Shown: in pieces, positions 47,094 to 57,238 of the stretch
Layout of the letters: every line of letters begins with the position of its first letter
Numbering within the stretch: position 1 is the first letter of the stretch
Origin: Zavarzinella sp.
GTDB lineage: Bacteria; Planctomycetota; Planctomycetia; Gemmatales; Gemmataceae
Length of the DNA: 64,000 bases
Assembly (NCBI GenBank): GCA_041399155.1
Contig: JAWKTI010000001.1
Location: 2,356,001-2,420,000, forward strand
Direction: 5' to 3'
Notes under the pieces: model-generated
Database searches by the model: none
Seen by the model: only the letters and a program-made list of their open reading frames with translations
Told to the model about the DNA's origin: nothing
Translations under genes and position numbers: made by a program

Positions 47094-50000
47094 ATGAAAA
47101 CCTATCTTTTAAGCACCTTTCTGTGCTTTTGTACCACGGTGCTGCACGCTGCAGACACCAATGTAAAAATTCTGTTTCTGGGCGATAATGCTGGTCACAG
47201 ACCAGCTGAGCGATACCGACAGTTGGCACCAGTGCTTGCGAAACGTGGCATCGACATCACCTATACCGATAAAGTTACCGCGTTGAACAGCACGACGTTA
47301 AATCGCTACGATGGACTGCTGATTTACGCCAACATCAACGATATCACCGCAGAACAAGAAACAGCATTGCTGGATTATGTGGCATCGGGCAAAGGCTTCA
47401 TTCCGCTGCACTGTGGCTCGTTCTGTTTCATTCGGTCGCAGAAATATATCGACCTCGTGGGGGCACAATTTTCGCGGCATGGCACCGGCATCTTCCGGGT
47501 GACACCTGCCACCACGAAACATCCCATCATGGAAAACTTTCAAAGCTTTGAAAGCTGGGATGAAACCTATGTGCATTCCAAACACAACGACAAAGATCGC
47601 ACAGTATTGGAATATCGTGAGGAAGGTGGTCAGAAAGAACCCTGGACCTGGATTCGCACGCACGGCAAGGGAAAAGTGTTTTACACCGCCTGGGGCCATG
47701 ATGAACGCACCTGGGCCCACAGTGGTTTTCAGAATCTTGTGGAACGTGGCATCCTTTGGGCATGTGGTCGCGAAATCCCCGCATATGCAAAATATATCGA
47801 TCAACCGAGATTGACAGGTCCGGTCGCTAATGCAGATCAGTTCGAATACCAGAATGCGAAGATTCCTTTTTACCCCGGTCGTGGCCGAGATCAACGTGCC
47901 CCACGTCAGATGCAGTTGCCCGTTTCGCCAGAAGAATCGATGAAGCACTACCAGTATCCGGCAGATTTCGACCTGAAGCTGTTTGCATCGGAACCTGGGC
48001 TGGGCGGCAAACCAATTGCGATGAACTGGGACGCACGTGGCAGATTGTGGTTAGCAGTTACGGTGGATTATCCCAACGATTTGCAGGCACCAGGCAAAGG
48101 TAATGACAAGATCATCATCTGCGAAGATACGAATAATGATGGCAAAGCCGATCAATTCAAAGTATTTGCCGATAAATTGAGCATTCCCACTTCGTTTACA
48201 TTTGCTTACGACGGCATTGTTGTACACCAGGCACCAGATACACTGTTTCTGCGCGATACTAACGGAGATGATGTTGCTGATGAACGCAACGTTTTGTTCA
48301 CTGGCTGGGGCACCAGAGACACCCACGCTGGGCCAAGCAATCTTCGTTATAGTCTCGATGGCTGGTATTACGGCATCGTTGGCTATAGTGGTTTCAATGG
48401 TCGGATTGCTGGTGAACAAGTTTCGATGCGACAAGGGCTGTATCGTTTTCAGTTAACCAAAGAACGAGACCGAGTACGTGTCAGCCGCTTTGAATTCCTG
48501 CGGAATACCAGCAATAATTCCTGGGGTGTAGGAATCAGCGAAGAAGGCCTGGTCTTCGGTTCCACTGCGAATGGCACGCCCAGTGTATTTCTAGGTATGC
48601 CCAATCGATACTATGAACAGGTACAAGGTTGGTCTTCCAGTGTGTTGCCCAACATTGCTATCAGCAACGCATTTAAACCAATCACTACCAAAGTGCGGCA
48701 AGTTGATTTTCACGGTGGATTTACTGCTGCGGCAGGCCATGCGTTATATACCGCAAGGGCCTATCCCAGTTATTACTGGAATCGCACTGCCTTTGTGGCA
48801 GAACCCACTGGTCACCTCTGTGCCACATTTATACTGGAACCCAAGGGAGCAGATTTTATCGCCCGCAACTCGTGGAATCTGGTGGCTGGCCAGGATGAAT
48901 GGATTTCGCCCATCGCTGCTGAAGTTGGCCCCGATGGCAACATGTGGGTAATTGACTGGTACAACTTTATTGTGCAGCACAACCCCACGCCAGCTGGATT
49001 TGAAAATGGTCGTGGCAATGCTTACGAGACTGAATTACGAGATAAAAAGCATGGCCGTATCTATCGATTGGTGGCAGCAAAGACGCAATTAGGCAACGCC
49101 CCATTCCCTGCTAATCCCAGTAATGAACAGTTGGTAGCAGGTTTGAAATCGGACAATATGTTCTGGCGCTTGCACGCACAACGCATGTTAATTGAACGCA
49201 AGGCAACTGAAGAAAAAGTAGTTGCTGCATTAAACATGTTGTCATTAGAAGATAGTGTTGATGCAATTGGTTTAAATCCTGCGGCAATGCATGCAATCTG
49301 GTGCTTGAATTATCTGCAGGAACCCATGGTAAAGTGGGATGCAGCAGATTGGCGTGCAAAGTTATCCAACCGTGCTGCCGGAGTGCGACGTGCCTGGCTG
49401 CAGACAATCCCACGCACTGAAGGTGCGGCAGAATTACTGGCAGATATGCCAGCACTCTGGAACGACCGCAATCTGCAAACCCGCCTGGCACTGTTTCAGA
49501 CTGTGGCAGAAATGCCTTCGAATATCAGTCTTGGCAAACGATTGGTCGTTGCCATTCATGATGTTGAAAACCAGGACGATCGCAATCTGCTTGATGCATT
49601 GACTGCAGCAAGTGCCAAGCACGATCTATTTTTCCTACAGCAATTAGGCAATGCCAAACCAACGGCAAAGACCACTGAACTGGTGCGTCTGGTCGCGGGC
49701 CACTTTGCGCGTCGCAAACCTGGTGATGACTTGAATCAGGTCATTTCTCAATTGGATGAAAATGGAACGGGGTATGTTCCAGTCATTATTTCCGGAATCA
49801 GCTCTTCGTTAGGACGCAACAACACGATCAAACTGAATGCACCTGCAGAAAAACGGCTGGTACAATTGATGACGAAAGCACCAGTCACCATGAAGAGTGA
49901 ATTGATCAAACTGGCGACAGTGCTTGGCAGTACAGAGTTTGAAAAGTTCACAATGGAAATTGCCAAAGAATTGTTTGCAGTAGTAAATAATGTAGAAGCA

Positions 50001-51431
50001 GACGAGCAAGCCACGGAAAACGCTGCCACCCAACTGGTACAGATGCGCAGCAAAGATCCACAGGTGGTTACGGCCGTTCTAAAACGGATTACCTTCCGCA
50101 GTTCACCCGATATGGTGAGTGGCCTGGTGCGTGTGTTGCAACAATCCCAGGCACCCAATCTTGCGGGTGAATTGTTGAAGAATCTGCCACAGTGGTCGCC
50201 GAACAGCAAAACGGTGGGGATCACCATGATCCTGACAAGGCCAGATCTGACGACTGCTCTATTGGACGAATTGCAGGCGGGCAACATCACCATGATTGAT
50301 ATCCCCCTAGCATTACAACAGAATTTGTTGAGCTATCCGGATGCGAAGGTTGCCTCACGTGCCCGGGAAATCATGAGCAAACAAGGTGGCTTGCCCAATG
50401 CAGATCGACAACAAGTGATTAACAGCCACAAAAAGATTATTGAACATTCCGGGCAAACTGCCATTGGAAAAGAACTGTTCAAAAAACATTGTGCTACATG
50501 TCATCGTCATCAGGGAGAAGGGAACAACATTGGGCCAGATTTGACTGGAATGGCAGCCCACCCAAAAGAAGAGCTACTGATCCACCTGCTGGATCCCAGC
50601 AGAAGCGTGGAAGGTAATTTCCGTACCTACACAATCAGTCTGCTCGATGGCAGAATCTTTTCTGGCATGCTGGCATCAGAAACCAAAAACAGTCTGGAAG
50701 TGATTGATGCTGAAGCAAAACGCCACTTGATTCAGCGAGACGATATTGATGTCGTGAAGGCTTCAAACAAATCGTTGATGCCCGAAGGGTTTGAAAAACA
50801 GATGAAACCTGAAGAAATCAACCACTTGCTGGAATTTCTGACCCAGAAAGGACGCTACCTACCATTGCCACTGGATAAAGTTGCCACTGTGGTGAGCACC
50901 AAGGGGATGTTTTTTGCAGAATCATCCACCCTCGAACGTTTGGTTTTCAACGATTGGAAACCGAAGATGTTTGAAAATGTGCCATTTGTGCTGGTAGATC
51001 CGGAAGGAGATCGCAAGAAAAATATGATTCTGCTTTACGGGCCAAACGGCAACAACGCACCGAAAATGCCGAAATCAGTTACTTTGCCGGTGAACAGCAG
51101 TGCAAAAACAATCCACATGCTCAGTGGGATCAGCGGCTGGGGCTATCCGTACAGCCGTGCAAAATCTACCACCATGATTGTGGAAATTGTTTATGCTGAT
51201 GGTCAAACTGAAAAGCACGAATTGTTGAATGCGGTGCACTTTGCCGATTACATTCGACGGGAAGATGTGCCGGAATCAAAGTTTGCATTCTCGTTGCGTT
51301 CCCAGCAAATGCGTTATCTGACGGTGCAGCCGAAGAAGAAAGATCTCATTAAAGAGATCCGCCTGGTAAAAGGGCCAGATGGCAGTGCACCAGTGGTTGC
51401 GGCAATTACGGTTGAAACGTACGAAAAATAA
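47094..51431 (+). CDS. ThuA-like / membrane-bound dehydrogenase-type propeller / HEAT / cytochrome c multidomain protein
   Basis: About 1445 residues from the ATG at 47094, preceded by GAGG; a start at 47067 would spoil the signal peptide MKTYLLSTFLCFCTTVLHA. Domains in order: a ThuA-like domain (about 20-235; LHCGSFCF, HDERTWAH), a PVC-type dehydrogenase propeller (about 280-670; MNWDARGRLWLAVTVDYPND, DGNMWVIDWYNFIVQHNP), HEAT-like helices (about 680-1080), and a c-type haem domain with CATCH (about 1133) and PDLTGM as the distal methionine region. The C-terminal 200 residues are unassigned. This architecture is typical of planctomycetes and verrucomicrobia and is thought to serve periplasmic carbohydrate oxidation. 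Exact substrate unknown. Confidence 0.85.
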   Translation: MKTYLLSTFLCFCTTVLHAADTNVKILFLGDNAGHRPAERYRQLAPVLAKRGIDITYTDKVTALNSTTLNRYDGLLIYANINDITAEQETALLDYVASGKGFIPLHCGSFCFIRSQKYIDLVGAQFSRHGTGIFRVTPATTKHPIMENFQSFESWDETYVHSKHNDKDRTVLEYREEGGQKEPWTWIRTHGKGKVFYTAWGHDERTWAHSGFQNLVERGILWACGREIPAYAKYIDQPRLTGPVANADQFEYQNAKIPFYPGRGRDQRAPRQMQLPVSPEESMKHYQYPADFDLKLFASEPGLGGKPIAMNWDARGRLWLAVTVDYPNDLQAPGKGNDKIIICEDTNNDGKADQFKVFADKLSIPTSFTFAYDGIVVHQAPDTLFLRDTNGDDVADERNVLFTGWGTRDTHAGPSNLRYSLDGWYYGIVGYSGFNGRIAGEQVSMRQGLYRFQLTKERDRVRVSRFEFLRNTSNNSWGVGISEEGLVFGSTANGTPSVFLGMPNRYYEQVQGWSSSVLPNIAISNAFKPITTKVRQVDFHGGFTAAAGHALYTARAYPSYYWNRTAFVAEPTGHLCATFILEPKGADFIARNSWNLVAGQDEWISPIAAEVGPDGNMWVIDWYNFIVQHNPTPAGFENGRGNAYETELRDKKHGRIYRLVAAKTQLGNAPFPANPSNEQLVAGLKSDNMFWRLHAQRMLIERKATEEKVVAALNMLSLEDSVDAIGLNPAAMHAIWCLNYLQEPMVKWDAADWRAKLSNRAAGVRRAWLQTIPRTEGAAELLADMPALWNDRNLQTRLALFQTVAEMPSNISLGKRLVVAIHDVENQDDRNLLDALTAASAKHDLFFLQQLGNAKPTAKTTELVRLVAGHFARRKPGDDLNQVISQLDENGTGYVPVIISGISSSLGRNNTIKLNAPAEKRLVQLMTKAPVTMKSELIKLATVLGSTEFEKFTMEIAKELFAVVNNVEADEQATENAATQLVQMRSKDPQVVTAVLKRITFRSSPDMVSGLVRVLQQSQAPNLAGELLKNLPQWSPNSKTVGITMILTRPDLTTALLDELQAGNITMIDIPLALQQNLLSYPDAKVASRAREIMSKQGGLPNADRQQVINSHKKIIEHSGQTAIGKELFKKHCATCHRHQGEGNNIGPDLTGMAAHPKEELLIHLLDPSRSVEGNFRTYTISLLDGRIFSGMLASETKNSLEVIDAEAKRHLIQRDDIDVVKASNKSLMPEGFEKQMKPEEINHLLEFLTQKGRYLPLPLDKVATVVSTKGMFFAESSTLERLVFNDWKPKMFENVPFVLVDPEGDRKKNMILLYGPNGNNAPKMPKSVTLPVNSSAKTIHMLSGISGWGYPYSRAKSTTMIVEIVYADGQTEKHELLNAVHFADYIRREDVPESKFAFSLRSQQMRYLTVQPKKKDLIKEIRLVKGPDGSAPVVAAITVETYEK

Positions 51432-51454
51432 ATTGAAAGACTTTGTAGACAACG

Positions 51455-51481
51455 CCGGAATTTATTAGTGGGTTATTCCGG
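51455..51481. terminator. Possible bidirectional terminator hairpin
   Basis: CCGGAAT (51455-51461) and ATTCCGG (51475-51481) form a perfect 7-bp stem with a 13-base loop, between two convergent genes. There is no strong U tract on either side, so its strength is uncertain. Confidence 0.35.
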
Positions 51482-51482
51482 A

Positions 51483-52469
51483 TCATAATTTCTGAAGTAG
51501 TTCACGAAGTGGAACCAGGCGTTCCCCACAGTGATCGTGGATGTTCAGTTCTTTGATCATCCGTCGGCGTAGTTCTTCCTGAATCGCACAGGCAGCACCT
51601 GGGTTATCAGCTGGCAGTGGGATACATCCCCCTGCTCTGCGATCGTGCCCACCTGCTTTACCCAGATCGCCCACTACTTTCCGCAGCAGGTCGCCTGCCT
51701 GCACATTATGTATGGAAGTGCGTAACGAAAGCAGCAGTTTACCCTGATAGATTCCTCCACAGAGTGCCCAGTCTACTTTTTCGAAACGCACCATGAAGTC
51801 CACTACTTCGGCAACTTGTTCCGGTTGGTGAATGTGGCTCATCCAACTGATCATCAGGCGGTCGTAGATGGTGGAACATTGCAGTGCATTCAGCAGCACT
51901 TCAAAGTGGCCATGGGACAGTTTGGCATTACGTATTTGTGCCAGCAGATCTTTATTCGCCAATGGGAATAAAAAGTGCAGCGCACCATCGTCAATCTGTG
52001 TCGCTTCCCGGGGATAGCCCCCCACTTCGGTTTCAATGCCGTAGTAAAGTGCCGTGGCAATTTTCTCCGGAACGGAAACCCGCTGTTCCAGCAGATAACG
52101 AGTGACAATCGTGCAGGTGGCACCCAGGCTGGGGCGTAAGTCAATAAATGGAATACCCTGCAGGTCACCAGGGGTATTGTGGTGGTCGATTACGCCGTAT
52201 AAGCGTACTTTGCAATCAATGGAATGTCGGCCAGTTTTTGGCTGACTATCCACCATCACCACTGCTTCATCGGGAAGGTAATCCAGTTTCTCAACCGGAT
52301 CCATATCCACATCAAGCAATTCCACCATTGCCCGATTTTCTGCACGGTTAATTAATCCATCGCGTGTAATGCGAGTGGGAATCCCCAAGGTCGACTCGAC
52401 CAGATGAGACAAACCCAGCATGCTTCCAATACTGTCTGGGTCTGGCTGAACATGTGAAATGAATGTCAC
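51483..52469 (-). CDS. DHH-family phosphoesterase (NrnA-like)
   Basis: At least 328 residues. SHVQPDPDSIGSM, MVDSQ and VIDHHNTPGD are DHH motifs I-III, and GGHDRRAGGCIPL is the DHHA1 substrate-binding motif. Enzymes of this type degrade nanoRNA, pAp or cyclic dinucleotides in the cytoplasm. The listed start is a GTG. The same frame continues upstream as RRSDRFLAGLRSAPRVTF without an ATG, while another frame has an ATG at 52591 (MARPSAREMLSQTASLL). A one-base indel near 52,510 would join them, so the true start may be 52591. Confidence 0.8.
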   Translation of the reverse strand: MTFISHVQPDPDSIGSMLGLSHLVESTLGIPTRITRDGLINRAENRAMVELLDVDMDPVEKLDYLPDEAVVMVDSQPKTGRHSIDCKVRLYGVIDHHNTPGDLQGIPFIDLRPSLGATCTIVTRYLLEQRVSVPEKIATALYYGIETEVGGYPREATQIDDGALHFLFPLANKDLLAQIRNAKLSHGHFEVLLNALQCSTIYDRLMISWMSHIHQPEQVAEVVDFMVRFEKVDWALCGGIYQGKLLLSLRTSIHNVQAGDLLRKVVGDLGKAGGHDRRAGGCIPLPADNPGAACAIQEELRRRMIKELNIHDHCGERLVPLRELLQKL

Positions 52470-52591
52470 ACGTGGGGCGGACCGAAGGCCCGCAAGAAAA
52501 CGATCCGAACGACGAAATCCTGTTTGCTTGCCATTGGTATGAGCAAGCTTGCCGTTTGCGAAAGCATCTCTCGCGCGCTGGGACGCGCCAT

Positions 52592-52899
52592 AATCTTAAA
52601 TCCTCGAATCTTCTCGATGGAGCACTACACCGTGCCCAGGCAACTTGTCGCTGTGGATAATCCACGCACCGAAAAGGACTTGTTCATTATTACCTTACTT
52701 TCGCCATTTTGCCAAGAAGTTATTGAATGAATTCCCAGAATTTTTGAACAATCGTTCAGTGGATGCTCTTTTCAAAGTCAAAACTGCACATATTATCATG
52801 AACAATTGCCCAATTGCCTGATAACATGTAATCTTGTTAACAATAATTGCCCACCAATGTGAAAGGCTTACTGCGACAGACAGGAGTTGACTGGGGTTT
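52592..52899. promoter_or_regulatory. Divergent promoter region of the DHH gene and the topoisomerase pair
   Basis: About 308 bases, AT-rich toward the topoisomerase gene. It should contain both promoters. CAGGAGT at 52882-52888 may be the ribosome binding site for the plus-strand gene, although its spacing to the ATG is long. No other element stands out. Confidence 0.35.
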
Positions 52900-55269
52900 A
52901 TGGCGGAAACAATTCAAACGGTTTCTATCGCACGCGAAACGCACGAACGTTATCTGCGTTATGCCGTTTCAGTGATTACCGCGCGTGCATTACCCGATGT
53001 CCGCGATGGTTTGAAGCCCGTGCAACGTCGCATTCTCTACACAATGTACAACGATTTACGTTTGTATTTTGATGGCAGACCGGCTAAATGTGCTCGTATT
53101 GTGGGCGATGTGATGGGGAAATACCACCCCCACGGAGATAGTGCAATCTACGATGCCCTGGTGCGGATGGCTCAGCCATGGGTCATGCGGGTGCCACTGG
53201 TTGCGGGGCAAGGTAATTTCGGTTCCGTTGATGGTGATTCTGCTGCTGCATACCGCTATACCGAAGCCAAATTGTCCGCGATTGCCGATTTGTTGCTGCG
53301 GGAAATTCGCCAGAATACCGTTGACCACCGCCCCACCTACAACAGTGAATCAACCGAACCGGTGGTGCTGCCTGCTGAGTACCCGAACCTGCTGGTCAAT
53401 GGTGTTTCCGGCATTGCTGTGGGGATGGCAACGAACATCCCACCCCACAATCTGCGGGAAGTAATCAACGCCTGCCTGACACTGATCGAAGACCCGGAAG
53501 CCACCACCTCGATGTTGATGAATTCGATCAAAGGGCCCGATTTCCCTCTTGGTGGGAAAATTCTGGCAGATCGATCCACCCTTCGAAAGATTTATGAAGA
53601 TGGCGATGGCAGCATTAAAGTTCAGGCTGAATGGAAACTAGAAGGTGCTGATGGCAAAACACCCCAGATTGCGATTACCTCAATCCCTTATGGCACCGAT
53701 AAAAGCAAGATCGAAAACGATATCGGCACCATTATTGAGGCAAGAAAGCTGCCTGGGGCGCTTGGCCTGACCAACGAAACCAACGAAAAAGACGGCTTGC
53801 GGATCACCATCGATTTGAAACCTGGCACTGATCCCAACCTGGTGATGGCCTATCTGTTTCGCCATACTGCGCTGCAGGCGAATTTTTCATTCAACATGAC
53901 CTGTCTGATCCCAAACGAAGATGGGACAGTTCGCCCACAAAAATGTGGGTTGAAAGAAATTTTGTCGCAGTTCCTTAAATTCCGCATGCAAACCGTGCGG
54001 CGGCGGTTTGAATTCGAACTGGAACAATTACGAAAACGGATCCATATTCTCGAAGGTTTCCGGATTGTGTTTGATGTGCTGGATGAAGCCCTGCGGTTGA
54101 TCCGCCGATCCAGTGGGAAAGCAGATGCCGCTGAGAAACTCATTAAAAATTTCGGGCTGGACCTGGAACAGGCCAACGCCGTGCTGGAAGCACAGATCTA
54201 CAAAATCGCCCAGATGGAAATCAACAAAATCCTGGAAGAACTGGCAGAAAAGACCAAAGAGGCCAACAGGATTGAAAACATTCTCAAGTCTGAGAAAAAG
54301 CTCTGGAAAATTATTGGCGATGAGCTGGGGGCAATTGCAGAAAAGTTTGGCGAACGACGAAAATCGCGGATGGCGGGCGATGAGGATGTGCTCGAATTCA
54401 ACGCTGAAGCCTACATTGTTAAGGAAAACACCAACGTCATTCTGACCCGCGATGGTTGGGTAAAACGGGTGGGCAGACTTGCTTCCGTTGAAGGCACCCG
54501 CGTGCGGGAAGGCGATGAAGTGATTGCCGTGGTGCCTGCCAGCACGCTGGACAACGTCATATTCTTTGCGGAAGATGGCACTTCCTACACGATTCGGGTG
54601 AATGAAATCCCTGCCAGTTCCGGCTATGGCGAACCGATCAGTAAATTCATTAAATTGGGTGATAATGTTCGCATTATCGCCATGGAAACTACCGACCCAC
54701 GGTTTATGCCGGATTCTGGTGATGAAACGGGAGCAGATGGATTAAAACTGGTCGCAGTTACCAGCGATGGCAACATTCTGCAGATCCCATTCACAGAATT
54801 CCGCAAGCTTTCCACCAAAAATGGCCGCAGGTACATTCGCCTTACTGATCCGGCAAAAGCAATTTTCTGTGGCATCGTTCAAGGTACGGAAAGTATTCTG
54901 CTTGCTAGTGAAAAAGGTTATGCCGTGCATTTTGAACTGTCTGAAGTGCCGCTGACCCAAAACGCTGGCAAAGGCGTTGGTGGGATCAAACTGGAACGCG
55001 ACCGTTGCGTGGGTGCAGCGTTAGTTACCGGACGTGGCACGATGCCCACGATCCGTACGGGTGGGGGAACCACACGGGAACTTGCACCCAGAGACGTCCC
55101 GATTGGTACGCGCCACCGCAAAGGGGAACATGTGGTGAAAAAAGCAGGAATTGATGGGATTGTTCCCCCACCGATTCAACTGGTGAATTGGGACGAGCTG
55201 GAATCGGATCCGAAACCCAAGCCCACCGCATCCAAAAATGGCAAAGCACAACCAGATCTTTTCGATTAA
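52900..55269 (+). CDS. parC: Type IIA topoisomerase subunit A (ParC-like)
   Basis: 789 residues. RALPDVRDGLKPVQRRILYTMYND, KYHPHGDSAIYDALVRMAQPW and AAYRYTEAKLS, with the catalytic tyrosine in RYTE, are complete, as is a coiled-coil region about 430-480. The C-terminal beta-pinwheel is present, but I cannot find the GyrA box (QRRGGKG); STKNGRRYIR stands near that place. That and the length favour topoisomerase IV over gyrase, although planctomycete homologues are often labelled GyrA. The subunit cleaves and rejoins DNA. It is followed after 21 bases by the B subunit, so they are co-transcribed. Confidence 0.85.
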   Translation: MAETIQTVSIARETHERYLRYAVSVITARALPDVRDGLKPVQRRILYTMYNDLRLYFDGRPAKCARIVGDVMGKYHPHGDSAIYDALVRMAQPWVMRVPLVAGQGNFGSVDGDSAAAYRYTEAKLSAIADLLLREIRQNTVDHRPTYNSESTEPVVLPAEYPNLLVNGVSGIAVGMATNIPPHNLREVINACLTLIEDPEATTSMLMNSIKGPDFPLGGKILADRSTLRKIYEDGDGSIKVQAEWKLEGADGKTPQIAITSIPYGTDKSKIENDIGTIIEARKLPGALGLTNETNEKDGLRITIDLKPGTDPNLVMAYLFRHTALQANFSFNMTCLIPNEDGTVRPQKCGLKEILSQFLKFRMQTVRRRFEFELEQLRKRIHILEGFRIVFDVLDEALRLIRRSSGKADAAEKLIKNFGLDLEQANAVLEAQIYKIAQMEINKILEELAEKTKEANRIENILKSEKKLWKIIGDELGAIAEKFGERRKSRMAGDEDVLEFNAEAYIVKENTNVILTRDGWVKRVGRLASVEGTRVREGDEVIAVVPASTLDNVIFFAEDGTSYTIRVNEIPASSGYGEPISKFIKLGDNVRIIAMETTDPRFMPDSGDETGADGLKLVAVTSDGNILQIPFTEFRKLSTKNGRRYIRLTDPAKAIFCGIVQGTESILLASEKGYAVHFELSEVPLTQNAGKGVGGIKLERDRCVGAALVTGRGTMPTIRTGGGTTRELAPRDVPIGTRHRKGEHVVKKAGIDGIVPPPIQLVNWDELESDPKPKPTASKNGKAQPDLFD

Positions 55270-55290
55270 TTCAGAAAATAACTCAAAATT

Positions 55291-57224
55291 ATGGCAGAAG
55301 TCGAAGAAAAATCGCGGTACACCGCCAAAGAATCGATTCAGGTACTCGAAGGTCTGGAACCTGTTCGGGTGCGTCCCTCGATGTATATTGGCAGCACCGA
55401 TGCAAAAGGTTTGCACCACCTGGTGTGGGAAATAGTCGACAATTCAGTCGATGAGTACCTGAACGGTCATGCCGACACCGTGACTGTTACCCTGCACAAA
55501 TCGGGTGATGCCATTACCGTTGCGGACAACGGACGTGGGATTCCTGTTGATATCCACCCCAAGCACAAAAAAAGTGGCCTGGAACTGGTGCTCACCGTGC
55601 TGCACGCGGGAGGCAAATTCGGTGCGGATGGCAGTGGCTATTTTCACTCCGGTGGTCTGCACGGCGTGGGTGCTTCCGTCGTCAATGCACTTTCCCGCAA
55701 ACTGATTGCTACCGTGCGGCGGGATGGTTTTGAGTGGCAAATGAAATTTTCCAAAGGCATTCCCAAAGGTCCGATCGAGAAATTGGCGCCTTTCCGTGGT
55801 CATGGAACGATCATTTATTTTGAGCCAGATGAAACCATTTTCCGCACCACGCGGTTCAACCCGGATGAAATCCAGTCTCACCTGGAGGATATGTCGTACA
55901 TTCATTCCGGCCTGAAAATTATTTTCAAGAATGATATTACTGGCGAAACCCACGACCTGAGCCACCCTGGCGGACTGCCGGACTTTCTGACGAGATTAGT
56001 GAAAGAAGGCCAGAAACCAGTGGTCAGCGATGCCGCCTTCAATTACAGCAGGCCGGGCACAGAAAAAATTGAAGCGGCGATTCAATGGACAGAATCTACG
56101 GAAGAAGTGATTCGTTCGTACGTGAATGGGATCCGCACGCCCGATGGTGGCACCCACGAAAATGGCTTCAAAGCGGCGATGGTGAAGGCAATCCGCAACT
56201 ATATGGAGACCCACCAGGTCAAAGTAAAGGGATTGACCATCACCGCAGATGACATCCGTGAAGGTGTTATCGGCGTGCTGTCTGTGTTCGTTCGCAGTCC
56301 CATGTTTCAGGGACAAACAAAAGAACGGTTGAATAATCCCGAAATGACTTCCGTGGTGGAAAATGCCCTGCGCCCCGCCATGGAAACATGGCTGAATAAC
56401 AATTCCACCGCAGCAGACCAGATTGTTGGCCGAATTATTCTGGCAGCAAAAGCCCGGGAGGCATCGCGGGAAGCAGCCAGTGAAGTCAAACGGAAAACGA
56501 TCGGTTCCCGCCGTTTGAATCTACCTGGCAAACTGGCCGATTGTAAATCCACTGGGCTGGATGAAAGCGAATTGTTTATCGTGGAAGGTGATTCCGCAGG
56601 TGGGTCAGCAAAACAAGGGCGGGATAACCGCACGCAGGCGGTCTTACCTTTGCGGGGCAAGATTCTGAATTCTGAAGGACTGGCAACAGCTAAAGTCTTA
56701 CAGAATAACGAGTTAAAAGATCTGGTTACTGCTATTGGCACTGGTGCCGGGGATAATTTGACATCCGTGGGCTGCGCTACGGAAAAATCATCCTGCTGAT
56801 GGATGCTGATGCCGACGGCCATCACATTTCTACACTCTTGTTGGACTTTTTCTTCCGACATATGACCGATTTATTAAGAAAAGGCCATGTGTACATCGGT
56901 CAACCCCCACTCTACCGCATTGATGTGGGCAAAGAAACCTTCTGGGCACGCGACGACAACCACAAAGAAGAAATCATTGCTGGTCTGCGAGCCAATGCAC
57001 GCTACGAAGTAACCCGATTTAAAGGGCTGGGCGAAATGGATTCCAAAGTGCTCAAGGAAACTACTCTTGATCGACGGACCAGAACCCTGTTGCGGATGGA
57101 AATTGACAATCCGTTGAAAGCCGATGAAACCTTCGACCATCTGCTAGGCAAAGACCCTGCCCACCGCTATGTGGAAATTATGAGTAATGCGGACAAGGTT
57201 TCTACTGAAGAGCTTGATGTGTAA
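55291..57224 (+). CDS. parE: Type IIA topoisomerase subunit B (ParE-like), frameshifted near 56,765 in this sequence
   Basis: Two frames make one 644-codon protein, the size of ParE. The first (55291-56799) holds the GHKL ATPase (EIVDNSVDEYLNG, ADNGRGIPVDIHP, GGLHGVGASVVNALS) and the start of the Toprim domain (FIVEGDSAGGSAKQGRDNRTQAVLPLRGKILN). It then runs out of frame as GCATEKSSC-stop. The other frame reads GLRYGKIILLMDADADGHHISTLLLDFFFRHM, the expected continuation with DxD. One indel around 56,755-56,772 explains this. The gene is normally essential, so a sequencing error is the most likely cause. The subunit supplies ATP hydrolysis for strand passage. Confidence 0.85.
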
Positions 57225-57238
57225 CTACTTACGCTGAT

